From: Chromatiales bacterium (ex Bugula neritina AB1)
GTDB taxonomy: Bacteria; Pseudomonadota; Gammaproteobacteria; Granulosicoccales; Granulosicoccaceae
Length of the DNA: 46,516 nt
Direction: 5' to 3'
Assembly: GCA_001730015.1 (NCBI GenBank)
Contig: MDLA01000070.1
Location: 1-46,516 of the forward strand
Positions 1 through 7,480 of the stretch are shown piece after piece. The translations under genes and the position numbers were made by a program. Below the pieces are notes generated by a model. The model did no database searches, was not told the origin of the DNA, and saw only the letters and a list, made by a program, of their open reading frames with translations. Within the stretch, counting starts at the first letter, position 1. Each line of letters opens with the position of its first letter.

Positions 1-4
1 TAAC

Positions 5-167
5 TAGTGCCCGTCCATAAACCAGCGCTACTGCGGATCCCTCAGGACACGCGATCTTTCACCGACCACATGTAGTTATTTAGAATGACTAAACGGCCAC
101 ATGTGGTTGGCGAAATCTCACGCACCTGAGTGACCCTCGCTACGCCCCGGTTTATGGACGGGCACTA
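5..167. repeat. ERIC-like long imperfect palindrome, copy 1 (about 159 bp)
   Basis: The element starts GTGCCCGTCCATAAACC at 7 and ends with the inverse at 165. Including the flanking TA on both sides, the terminal inverted repeat is a perfect 19 bp (5-23 against 149-167). Internal blocks also pair: CTCAGG with CCTGAG, and ACCACATGT with ACATGTGGT near the middle, so the whole element can fold into one long interrupted hairpin. A second copy in the same orientation lies at 26081-26238. It has no coding capacity. TA on both sides could be a target duplication, but copy 2 lacks it. Size and architecture resemble ERIC/MITE-type elements; the sequence family itself is not one I recognise. Confidence 0.85.
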
Positions 168-186
168 ACCAGAGCCTGCGGGTTAC

Positions 187-2349
187 TCAGCTGGCAAGTT
201 TCAGTGTCTGACTCTGGTGGGTAGTTGCCCATTCAGCGAAATTCTCTGCGGGCATCGGGCGGCTGATCAGATATCCCTGTATTTCGTCACACTGTTTTTT
301 CTGCAGGAACTCCAGCTGATCAGTAGTCTCTACGCCTTCAGCTACGACAGTCAGGCTGAGGTTGTGAGCCAGAGAGATCATTGATGTAACAATGGCAGCA
401 TCACCCGGATCTGTGGTCAGGTCTCTGACGAAAGACTGATCAATTTTAAGCTTATCCACGGGCAGTCGCTTCAAATAACTCAGCGAGGAAAACCCGGTAC
501 CGAAGTCATCGATCGATACATGAAGCCCGAGCTCCTGCAATGCCTGCAGTATGACAATGCCTTCTTCTACGTTTTGCATTAGCAGACTTTCTGTCAGCTC
601 GATCTCCAGGTATTCAGGATTCAGTCCGGTAGCTTCAAGAGTAGCTTTGATCACTGCAGCCATATCGGTGCGTACCAGCTGAATCGCCGAGCAATTGACC
701 GCCATAACAAAAGGTTCCATGCCGGCGTTGAGCCACTCTGCCATCTGCTGGCAGGCGGTTCGCAAGACCCATTCACCCAGCGGAACGATCAGCCCGGTTT
801 CCTCAGCGAGTGGAATAAAATCCCCCGGATTTACGCGTCCGCGTTCCGGGTGCTGCCAACGAACCAGTGCTTCGGCACCGGTAAGCCCTTTGTTGTTGGC
901 TGCAACCTTTGGCTGATACTCGAGATGAAAACCATTATTTTCTAGGGATAGTCGCAGATCGCGTTCCAGTGAAAAGCGTTCGAGAGCTATCTGGTGGATA
1001 TCTTCGGAATAGAATTGATACCCGTTGCGGCCTTGTTCTTTGGCGTGGTACATGGCGACATCAGCGTGCTTTAACAAGGTATCAACGTCGTTGCCGTCAG
1101 AGGGATACAGACTGATTCCGACTGTAGTGGTAATACGTACTTCGTTGCCATCAAGCAAAAAGCTGGTTGCGATCTCCTTGCAAATTCGGCGGGCAACGGA
1201 GGCAGCATCTTCAATGCGCTCGATGCGACTCAAGAGCACAACAAATTCGTCACCGCCGAGGCGCGCTATAGATTCTATATTGCTATGAGGGATCTCCTGA
1301 TCGACGCTCCGGGCGACAACATCGGATTGCCGCACGGCAGTTTTTAAACGGGTTGAAACTTCTCTCAGCAGTAGGTCACCGGCGTTGTGACCGAGGGTAT
1401 CGTTAACCTTTTTAAAATGGTCAAGATCAAGAAACAATAGGGCAAACTGGGAATCGAAACGGTGTGCCTGTGATAGCGATAAAGAGATCATATCGTACAA
1501 ATGAGCGCGATTCGGTAGTCCCGTCACCAGATCATAGTACGCGAGGTTGTGTATTTGTTCTTCTGCGTTTGAGCGTTCGGTTATGTCTTGTATTGTTCCG
1601 ACCATATGGCCGATCTGTTCGGGTTCAGCTTCCACATTAATAATGCGGATATCGTCTTTTTTTCGGGCGCAGGTCCGGAATTCAATGCTAAAGCGCTGTG
1701 CTTCTGTGCGTGCTCGCTGGATTGCACCGGACACAAGCTGCCGATCATCGGGATGAACAGTCGACAGGAAAAAATCGAGGCTGCTGCCCATTTCTACAGT
1801 GTCGAGAATATTCTGGCACTCGGAGGACCAGTCGATGGTGTCCTCTTCGATAGACCATGCCCAATGCCCGAGTTTGGCAATGCGCTGCGCTTTGTCGAGC
1901 CGTGTCTGGCTGGCGCGAAGTTCGGTTGCCGTCCTGGCAGCTCGCATCATGTAATGTACCCGGTGGGGAAGCAGAAAAAAGTTGATCGGTTTGGTTACAA
2001 AATCGGTGGCGCCGACATCGTAGGCTTTCTGGATAGATTCGACGTCATCAAGGCCGGTCACCATTAGAACAGGCACGTGCTGCCCACCGTTTTGCTGCCT
2101 TATTTTAATGCACGATTCGAAACCGTCCATCACCGGCATAATGACATCCATAATAATAATATCGGGCTGATGCGTGAGAAACTGCTCAACAGCTTGCAGA
2201 CCGTTTTCAGCCTCTACCACATCAAAACCAGCGCCAGCCAACGCTTCGGATGCCATGATCAGACCGGCGATATCGTCATCGACTAGAAGGACCACGGGTT
2301 TGCTATTGGGTTGCGAACCGATAGGGGATTCAGTCACCGGATAATCCAT
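187..2349 (-). CDS. Response regulator with PAS, GGDEF and EAL domains (cyclic di-GMP turnover)
   Basis: Predicted cytoplasmic protein of about 720 aa. Order: REC domain (about 18-135, phospho-acceptor Asp in IIIMD near 68, conserved Lys in VTKP near 120), PAS-like sensor (about 150-260), GGDEF diguanylate cyclase (about 270-450, intact RLGGDEF near 366), then EAL phosphodiesterase (about 465-715, with EALVRW, ELTESLL, DDFGTG, VAEGVE). Both catalytic halves look intact, so the net activity cannot be told by eye. The RxxD inhibitory site (RQSD) is separated from GGDEF by an extra stretch of about 15 residues that is absent from most cyclases. ATG at 2349 is chosen; a TTG at 2358 is also in frame. 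Neither has a good ribosome site. It lies 78 bp downstream of an HPt gene on the same strand, which suggests phosphorelay input. Confidence 0.93.
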   Translation of the reverse strand: MDYPVTESPIGSQPNSKPVVLLVDDDIAGLIMASEALAGAGFDVVEAENGLQAVEQFLTHQPDIIIMDVIMPVMDGFESCIKIRQQNGGQHVPVLMVTGLDDVESIQKAYDVGATDFVTKPINFFLLPHRVHYMMRAARTATELRASQTRLDKAQRIAKLGHWAWSIEEDTIDWSSECQNILDTVEMGSSLDFFLSTVHPDDRQLVSGAIQRARTEAQRFSIEFRTCARKKDDIRIINVEAEPEQIGHMVGTIQDITERSNAEEQIHNLAYYDLVTGLPNRAHLYDMISLSLSQAHRFDSQFALLFLDLDHFKKVNDTLGHNAGDLLLREVSTRLKTAVRQSDVVARSVDQEIPHSNIESIARLGGDEFVVLLSRIERIEDAASVARRICKEIATSFLLDGNEVRITTTVGISLYPSDGNDVDTLLKHADVAMYHAKEQGRNGYQFYSEDIHQIALERFSLERDLRLSLENNGFHLEYQPKVAANNKGLTGAEALVRWQHPERGRVNPGDFIPLAEETGLIVPLGEWVLRTACQQMAEWLNAGMEPFVMAVNCSAIQLVRTDMAAVIKATLEATGLNPEYLEIELTESLLMQNVEEGIVILQALQELGLHVSIDDFGTGFSSLSYLKRLPVDKLKIDQSFVRDLTTDPGDAAIVTSMISLAHNLSLTVVAEGVETTDQLEFLQKKQCDEIQGYLISRPMPAENFAEWATTHQSQTLKLAS

Positions 2350-2427
2350 GCTTTGCAATTGTGTACGTATAGTTGTCCTTTGATTTTTGCGCCGCAGCCT
2401 CCCTGCGGGCAGCTGTTGTGTTATGCA

Positions 2428-2802
2428 TCATGCTATTTTTTTTAACTGTTCAGCTGCCGCTTCAAAGCCGTTGTTTATTGCGTCCACATGAGCGGCAACG
2501 TCAGACAGATCGTCGATTGATGCTTTTGATTCAAGCTGGTTACATTGGTCTGCAAGTCCTGTAGCGCCCAGGTATGCGCTGCTTGATTTTAATGAATGCG
2601 CAGCCATTTTCACGGCGTCAGCATCGTTTGCTGCTACACCAGCCTGGATTTCCGCTAACAGGGCAGGGGTTTTTTCGAGGTAGATGGTGACTATTCTGCC
2701 CAGAATATCGGGAGACCCTGGTCGCTGCAACGACTTGATTGCATCTATAGCCTTTTCATCAAATTCTAACGTCATTGTTTTTTGCAGCCTTATTTTGTCC
2801 AT
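2428..2802 (-). CDS. HPt (histidine phosphotransfer) domain protein
   Basis: Single-domain protein of 124 aa. The HPt signature AAHSLKSSSAYLGA carries the phosphorylatable His at about residue 69, followed by the usual L..C..LE helix. In multistep phosphorelays such proteins pass phosphate between a hybrid kinase receiver and a terminal response regulator. The adjacent downstream gene is a REC-GGDEF-EAL protein on the same strand, so that REC domain is the natural partner (inference). No histidine kinase lies in the window, so the donor must be encoded elsewhere. ATG at 2802 is used. A second in-frame ATG at 2775 (MTLEF) is equally possible and would remove nine residues; neither has a strong Shine-Dalgarno. 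Confidence 0.88.
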   Translation of the reverse strand: MDKIRLQKTMTLEFDEKAIDAIKSLQRPGSPDILGRIVTIYLEKTPALLAEIQAGVAANDADAVKMAAHSLKSSSAYLGATGLADQCNQLESKASIDDLSDVAAHVDAINNGFEAAAEQLKKIA

Positions 2803-3187
2803 CCAGCGGTACTCTGGATGTCTTTGCTTCTACTCGGACTGGTGAAATACGGCGATATCCCGGTCTCTCGCTGGCACAACAGACCGGGCCATCAAAACAG
2901 GTGATTAGTCCAGGTAGTACCTGCCGTTTTTTCACGTCTCTCTGACACTTTCGACACATCAACGACATTGCTTGATTTGAAGATGGATGAAAACAGGCTT
3001 ACTGAGTAGGAAAGATCAGAGTTCGTGATCTGTTTCCTGTTTCCTGTTTCATTTAATTGTTGGGGAAATATGCCGACACAGAGGCGTTACGAAATACGCG
3101 AGTTGATCCGGTTCCGGTTGTAGCTGCAGTCGTGCTGTGTTCAATACAGTGGTCTGGTATGGCGAATAGATAATAGAGAGCGGCAAA
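2803..3187. other. Divergent intergenic region between the HPt and swivel-domain genes
   Basis: About 385 bp separates the minus-strand HPt gene from the plus-strand swivel gene and should hold both promoters. It includes three perfect tandem copies of CTGTTTC at 3030-3050. A short minus-strand frame (2759-2968) with CxxC pairs overlaps the HPt start; I do not call it a gene. No convincing -35/-10 pair was identified by eye. Confidence 0.5.
3030..3050. repeat. Three tandem copies of the heptamer CTGTTTC
   Basis: Three perfect adjacent units at 3030-3036, 3037-3043 and 3044-3050, about 140 bp upstream of the swivel-domain start. A 7-bp unit changes spacing by seven when copies are gained or lost, so it could alter promoter geometry. 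With only three units it may also be chance. Confidence 0.6.
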
Positions 3188-3736
3188 TTGACAGATAACA
3201 AAAAACGACTTCAAAATCGGCCCGTTCAGATTAGTGGAGGTGTAGTGGCGGCCGGTACGGCGCCAGTCAGTGGTGTTATTCACGTAATACGCAATGAAGA
3301 GGAAGTGCAGCGTTTTCGGGAAGGGGAGATTTTGGTCGCCTCAGCGACCTCGCCCGCTTGGCTGGAGATCTTTCCGCTGGCCAAAGCGATCATTGCCGAA
3401 GAGGATGGCTGGATGTCTCATGCAGCGGTGGTCGCGCGGGCCTACGATATTGTTGGCCTGATCAATGTGCCGGGAGCCACTGAACACCTTCGTTCCGGTG
3501 ATATTATCCAGATTGATGCGAACGGGTTGATTGAGCGATTGTCAAATCGGCGCGAACCGGATTCACCGATGCGAGTATCGGTACCCGCTGCTGTTCGAGC
3601 GCGTGGCATTGAGATTGATCAGGCAGTTGAAGGCAACGTAGTGTCAATTGCAAACAGGCTGCAGAAGCCTGAAGATTTAACCGACCTGAACACAAGTGTA
3701 GCGGATGCAGATGAAGATCAGGTTGGTAATGGATGA
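3188..3736 (+). CDS. Free-standing PEP-utilising enzyme mobile (phosphohistidine swivel) domain protein
   Basis: 182-aa protein. Residues about 18-120 match the mobile swivel domain that carries the phosphohistidine in PEP synthase, pyruvate phosphate dikinase and PTS enzyme I: SPAW, then GWMSHAAVVAR with the candidate phospho-His at about 78, then a GDIIQIDANG segment. The usual ATP-grasp and PEP-binding domains are absent, and no partner with them is encoded nearby. The C-terminal 60 residues are acidic and unfamiliar. The likely start is TTG at 3188, preceded by AGAGAG. The next gene starts inside this one (ATG 3729 overlaps the TGA at 3734-3736), implying translational coupling. Domain family is confident; the cellular job is unknown. 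Confidence 0.82.
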   Translation: MTDNKKRLQNRPVQISGGVVAAGTAPVSGVIHVIRNEEEVQRFREGEILVASATSPAWLEIFPLAKAIIAEEDGWMSHAAVVARAYDIVGLINVPGATEHLRSGDIIQIDANGLIERLSNRREPDSPMRVSVPAAVRARGIEIDQAVEGNVVSIANRLQKPEDLTDLNTSVADADEDQVGNG

Positions 3737-4883
3737 TTCCAAAACCATTTGCACAATGGATTATCGGATAGGGAAATTGGTTAATCAGCTTCGAAGATTG
3801 CGCCTTGCTGCGTACGTTGTATTTATTTCGTATACCTTCGCAACGCAGGTGTCCTGTACTTCTAAATATAGTGCTACCTACAGCACATCTGTGCAGGAAA
3901 AGTGGCTGGGGGATTCGACATCGCAATCACTGATGCATGAGTCAACGGAGTTATCCAAGCCTTTGTCGGAGCAGAGCGGGTCGGGTGTTTCTCAGCTGCT
4001 GAATTCTCCGTTCCGGACGCATCTGGCCGGGCGTATAGAGAGCCCGCAGATCACAGAGCTTAGTGGTATGGCGGTTTCAAATTCACGGCAGAAACTCTAT
4101 TGGGCAATTAACGATAGCGGTAACGAGGCCAGATTATTTGCCATAGACCGCGCCGGAAAACTTATCGAAAGCCACGAGGTAGATGTTCGCAACAGGGATT
4201 GGGAGGATCTGAGCAGTTACACCGATGCGACTGGAAACTGGTTGATGATTGCAGATACCGGGGACAACCTAAAACGCCGCGATCAGGTACATCTGCACTT
4301 TCTCAGAGAACCAGGCCTGAACGTGTCCGGCCAGCCGCTGAAACCACAGCACACGCTAACACTAAGCTATGACGATGGTCCGCAGAACGTAGAGTCTGCG
4401 TCTGTTTCGGTGGCTGACCGCGCGATCTATCTGATTGCAAAGGCATCGAAGGGTGCCAGATTATATTCGGTTCCGCTTGATGCTGCGCTGAGCTCGGAGC
4501 ACCTGGTTGCAACACAGGTAGGTGCGATTCAGCCACTGGGCTGGACCCGCGATGATCCATGGTGGGAAAGGTTGCTGGTGGCCGGTATTTTACAAACACC
4601 GACGGCAATGGATATTAGTCCGGATGAGACTCTGGCAGTGGTGGCTAATTACCGCCATGTTTATCTCTATTATCGAAACGAAACACAGAGCTGGCCGCAA
4701 GCGCTGGCAGCTGCGCCGCGAATTATTACGTCGCATCGGATGGCACAAAGCGAGTCGGTTGCATTCAGTGCTGATGGCAGGTCCGTTGTTGTCGGCAGTG
4801 AAGGGCGACATGCTCCGATTCTGGTTGTCACGGGTAATTCCTCTGAATATAGTCTCAGTAATAGGGATGACGCGCCGCTTTAG
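3729..4883 (+). CDS. Exported beta-propeller-like protein of unknown function
   Basis: About 384 aa. The N-terminus has a basic stretch followed by a hydrophobic segment (AAYVVFISYTFATQVSC) that looks like a signal sequence. The Cys in VSC is a weak lipobox, since the -3 position is Gln. The body has repeated beta-strand blocks typical of propeller proteins, with INDSGN, RDWEDL and IADTGDN motifs; these acidic and Asn motifs recall calcium-binding propellers of the phytase/esterase-like group. This is a resemblance, not a firm assignment. ATG at 3729 overlaps the upstream stop by 8 nt and is favoured over earlier in-frame starts at 3705 and 3711. Confidence 0.75.
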   Translation: MDDSKTICTMDYRIGKLVNQLRRLRLAAYVVFISYTFATQVSCTSKYSATYSTSVQEKWLGDSTSQSLMHESTELSKPLSEQSGSGVSQLLNSPFRTHLAGRIESPQITELSGMAVSNSRQKLYWAINDSGNEARLFAIDRAGKLIESHEVDVRNRDWEDLSSYTDATGNWLMIADTGDNLKRRDQVHLHFLREPGLNVSGQPLKPQHTLTLSYDDGPQNVESASVSVADRAIYLIAKASKGARLYSVPLDAALSSEHLVATQVGAIQPLGWTRDDPWWERLLVAGILQTPTAMDISPDETLAVVANYRHVYLYYRNETQSWPQALAAAPRIITSHRMAQSESVAFSADGRSVVVGSEGRHAPILVVTGNSSEYSLSNRDDAPL

Positions 4884-4972
4884 TGTCGAAAAGCTACCGA
4901 CAGGCGGTCAATCTATACACATTCACCGCTGAGTCGATTATGATGTCGTCCGACAGATTTACGTGAGAAAAC

Positions 4973-5296
4973 ATGCCTAATATTACATTTGTAGACGCAG
5001 ACGGTACCCGTCATGAAGTAGCAGCCAAAGCAGGCGTGAGCCTGATGGAAAATGCTTTGACAAATAACATAGACGGGATTGAAGCCGAGTGTGGTGGTTC
5101 CTGTATGTGTGCCACCTGTCACTGTTTTATCGACGAAGAATATGCCGCAAAAATACCGGCAATGGAAAGCGATGAAGATGAAATGCTCGGTTTTGCTGCA
5201 GAAGAACGTCGCCCGGGCAGCAGGCTCAGTTGCCAGATCAAGGTAACAGACGATCTGGAAGGAATGGTTGTGCAATTACCGGCAGAGCAAAATTAG
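4973..5296 (+). CDS. [2Fe-2S] ferredoxin (putidaredoxin/ISC type)
   Basis: 107-aa adrenodoxin-like ferredoxin. The cluster ligands are visible as C-x5-C-x2-C at about residues 40, 46 and 49, with the fourth Cys at about 87 in RLSCQI. An additional Cys at 44 and one at 51 lie in the loop. The conserved acidic stretch DEDEMLGF, used for partner docking, is present. Such proteins pass single electrons from an FAD reductase to a cytochrome P450 or to Fe-S assembly. The next gene is exactly such a reductase and overlaps this one by 29 bp, so the two form a matched pair. The start is ATG at 4973. Confidence 0.94.
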   Translation: MPNITFVDADGTRHEVAAKAGVSLMENALTNNIDGIEAECGGSCMCATCHCFIDEEYAAKIPAMESDEDEMLGFAAEERRPGSRLSCQIKVTDDLEGMVVQLPAEQN

Positions 5297-6512
5297 CAAG
5301 CCTGGAGTAGTTGTGGTTGGCGCGGGTCAGGCCGCTGTGCAGTTGTGCCTGGCTCTGCGTAAGGAAAAATTTGACGGGCCTGTTACTGTCTTTTCTGAAG
5401 AAAATCAGTATCCATATCATCGCCCGCCGTTGTCCAAGTCGTATCTGCTCGGCAAGGACGATTCAAGCAAGTTGCCGATGCGCCCCGAGAGTTTCTACGC
5501 GGCCAAAAACGTTGCCATGCGTTTAAATGAAAAAATCACCCGAGTCGACCCGGCCAGTAGAACCGTGTTTAGTGAGGCAGGGGAATATCACTATGATCAT
5601 CTGTTGCTGGCTACCGGCGCAAGACCACGGCCATTGCCGATAAACGGCAGCGATCTGTCGGGAGTTTGTGAATTACGGGATGTTGATCACGCCAATGCGA
5701 TCGCGCAGGGTCTCCGGACTGCAAAAAGTGTGGTGATTATAGGAGCAGGGTTCATTGGTCTCGAAGTGGCGTCAGCTGCCAGAGCCATGGGCAAGGAAGT
5801 AACCGTTCTGGATATGGCCGACCGAGTTATGGCGCGAGCTGTAGCACCACAGGTATCGACCTGGTTTGAACAGACGCATCGAGCAGCGGGTATTGATATT
5901 CGGCTGGGGCAAAGGGTCACCGCTATCCACGGCGTTGACGGAGCCGTGGCTGAAGTAGAGTTGCCCGATGGCAGCAGGATGGAAGCACAACTCGTGATTA
6001 TCGGTGTCGGTGTGATACCGAATACCGGGCTTGCAGAGCAAGCCGGCCTTGCCTGCGACAACGGCATTGTTGTCAACGAATTTTGTAGAACGTCAGATGA
6101 GGCCATTTTTGCCGCTGGCGATTGCGCTAACCATCCGAACCCGTTCGCCGGGGGACGTGCTGTTCGGCTTGAATCGATACAAAATGCAACAGATCAGGCC
6201 AGGGTGGTGGCGGCAGGTGTAGCCGGTAACAGCAAGCCTTACAACTCGGTGCCGTGGTTCTGGTCTGACCAGGGAGCGCACAGTCTGCAAATGACCGGGC
6301 TCTCGTTCGATGCCGACAACCATGTGATCAGAGGAAATATGGACTCTGGTGTTTTCTCGGTTTTTCACTTTAAAAGTGAAAAACTACTCGCGGTAGATTC
6401 CATTAACATGCCGCGCGATCATATGTTGGCCCGGAAGCTCCTCACTGCGGGCATTTCACCTGCGCAGGAGCAGGTAGAAGACCCGGGCTTTGAGCTGAAA
6501 TCGCTGATCTGA
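5268..6512 (+). CDS. FAD-dependent NAD(P)H:ferredoxin reductase (putidaredoxin reductase-like)
   Basis: 414 aa. Features: N-terminal FAD-binding VVGAGQAA (about 16-24), a second dinucleotide site IIGAGFIGLE for NAD(P)H (about 157-166), the FAD-binding ATG motif (LLLATGARPR), the C-terminal AAGDCANHPNP motif, and a Reductase_C segment starting near WFWSDQ. This is the rhodocoxin/putidaredoxin/terpredoxin reductase family, which reduces a small [2Fe-2S] ferredoxin. TTG at 5268 is the only nearby start and has GGAAGGA just upstream. The frame overlaps the end of the ferredoxin gene, so the two are co-translated. No P450 or oxygenase component lies next to it. Confidence 0.93.
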   Translation: MCNYRQSKISKPGVVVVGAGQAAVQLCLALRKEKFDGPVTVFSEENQYPYHRPPLSKSYLLGKDDSSKLPMRPESFYAAKNVAMRLNEKITRVDPASRTVFSEAGEYHYDHLLLATGARPRPLPINGSDLSGVCELRDVDHANAIAQGLRTAKSVVIIGAGFIGLEVASAARAMGKEVTVLDMADRVMARAVAPQVSTWFEQTHRAAGIDIRLGQRVTAIHGVDGAVAEVELPDGSRMEAQLVIIGVGVIPNTGLAEQAGLACDNGIVVNEFCRTSDEAIFAAGDCANHPNPFAGGRAVRLESIQNATDQARVVAAGVAGNSKPYNSVPWFWSDQGAHSLQMTGLSFDADNHVIRGNMDSGVFSVFHFKSEKLLAVDSINMPRDHMLARKLLTAGISPAQEQVEDPGFELKSLI

Positions 6513-6763
6513 TCTTTTAATTTTCGATTTCGTCTGCTTTGCCCTGCTGCCTTGTATCCTCAGCTTTTTATGGCCGATAATTCTCACGCGTAAGCCGCTG
6601 ATATCAGGAGTAAAACGGTTGGCATGCAGCGTGGTCTTCATTTTTGTCATACAAGCTGCATAATTTTGTCCGTCTGTCGTTAGAGATAGTAATCGTGATG
6701 CGGTTTTTACCGCGGATAAAATAGTGCACACTGCGTACACCAAACTTATGAGTGTTGACCAGA

Positions 6764-7399
6764 ATGACTAACCTACTGAAACGCGCAGTCAATGTATTCC
6801 TGGCAGTTACCTTAGGCTTAACCCAGGTGTTTTATGGAATGGCCTCGGCGCAGATAGCGGACACCGAAGCACCGGTCGTTATACACCGTCAGCCGGAAAC
6901 GGCCGGTGTTGCCGGAGAACTGCAGACGTTTCTGGCACGTGTATCAGATGACATCGAGGTCTCTGAAGTAACGTTGTACTACCGCCAGAGTGACAAAGGG
7001 GAGTTCGCGAGTATTCCCATGCGGGTTTTGCTCGATACGCTAGGTGAATACATGATAGCGGTTGAAAGCTCGGTGTCAGATTACCCCGGTTTTCAATACT
7101 ATATTGAAGCGGTAGATACATCAGGCAATCGAACCAGCCGTGGTTTTTCCTATGCGCCGATGGTGCTACCGCTTGAACAACCGGTGGCAACGGCCAGTGC
7201 GCCTGCTGGTGCGGCTTCTGAACCCGCACCGTCAACTGCGCCCGAGAAACGCAGCGGTCCGAGCGGCTGGCTGATCGGCCTCGGTGCGCTATTGTTGCTG
7301 GGTGCATTAGGCGGTGGTGGTGGCGGTGGTTCCGACTCCCCGACTGATCCCGGTACTGTCACGCTGACTATTGTCAGTGATGGTCCGACAGCAAACTAA
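6764..7399 (+). CDS. Exported Ig-like domain protein with C-terminal membrane anchor
   Basis: About 211 aa. An N-terminal signal peptide (hydrophobic core AVNVFLAVTLGL, likely cleavage after ASA) is followed by a beta-sandwich domain (about 35-135; VSEVTLYYR, FQYYIEAVD, GN motifs). This domain is common in bacterial envelope proteins as an Ig/FN3-like module. Then come an Ala/Pro-rich linker, a hydrophobic helix (GWLIGLGALLLLGALGG) ending in a run of seven glycines, and a short polar tail. The topology suggests a periplasmic domain tethered by one membrane helix. ATG at 6764 is preferred; an in-frame GTG at 6752 exists. It lies 81 bp upstream of a lipoprotein gene on the same strand, so both may be co-expressed. 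Confidence 0.75.
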   Translation: MTNLLKRAVNVFLAVTLGLTQVFYGMASAQIADTEAPVVIHRQPETAGVAGELQTFLARVSDDIEVSEVTLYYRQSDKGEFASIPMRVLLDTLGEYMIAVESSVSDYPGFQYYIEAVDTSGNRTSRGFSYAPMVLPLEQPVATASAPAGAASEPAPSTAPEKRSGPSGWLIGLGALLLLGALGGGGGGGSDSPTDPGTVTLTIVSDGPTAN

Positions 7400-7480
7400 A
7401 GCAAAGTGTGAAGCCGGTATAACGGATCGTCCCGATGGTCGTTGAAAAAATATCGGCAACAATTTTATCTGGAGATATCG

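Noticed and set aside
2759..2968. Minus-strand frame of 69 aa with CxxC pairs ahead of the HPt gene
   Set aside because: It overlaps the HPt gene start, has no ribosome site and no family resemblance; two cysteine pairs alone are not enough.
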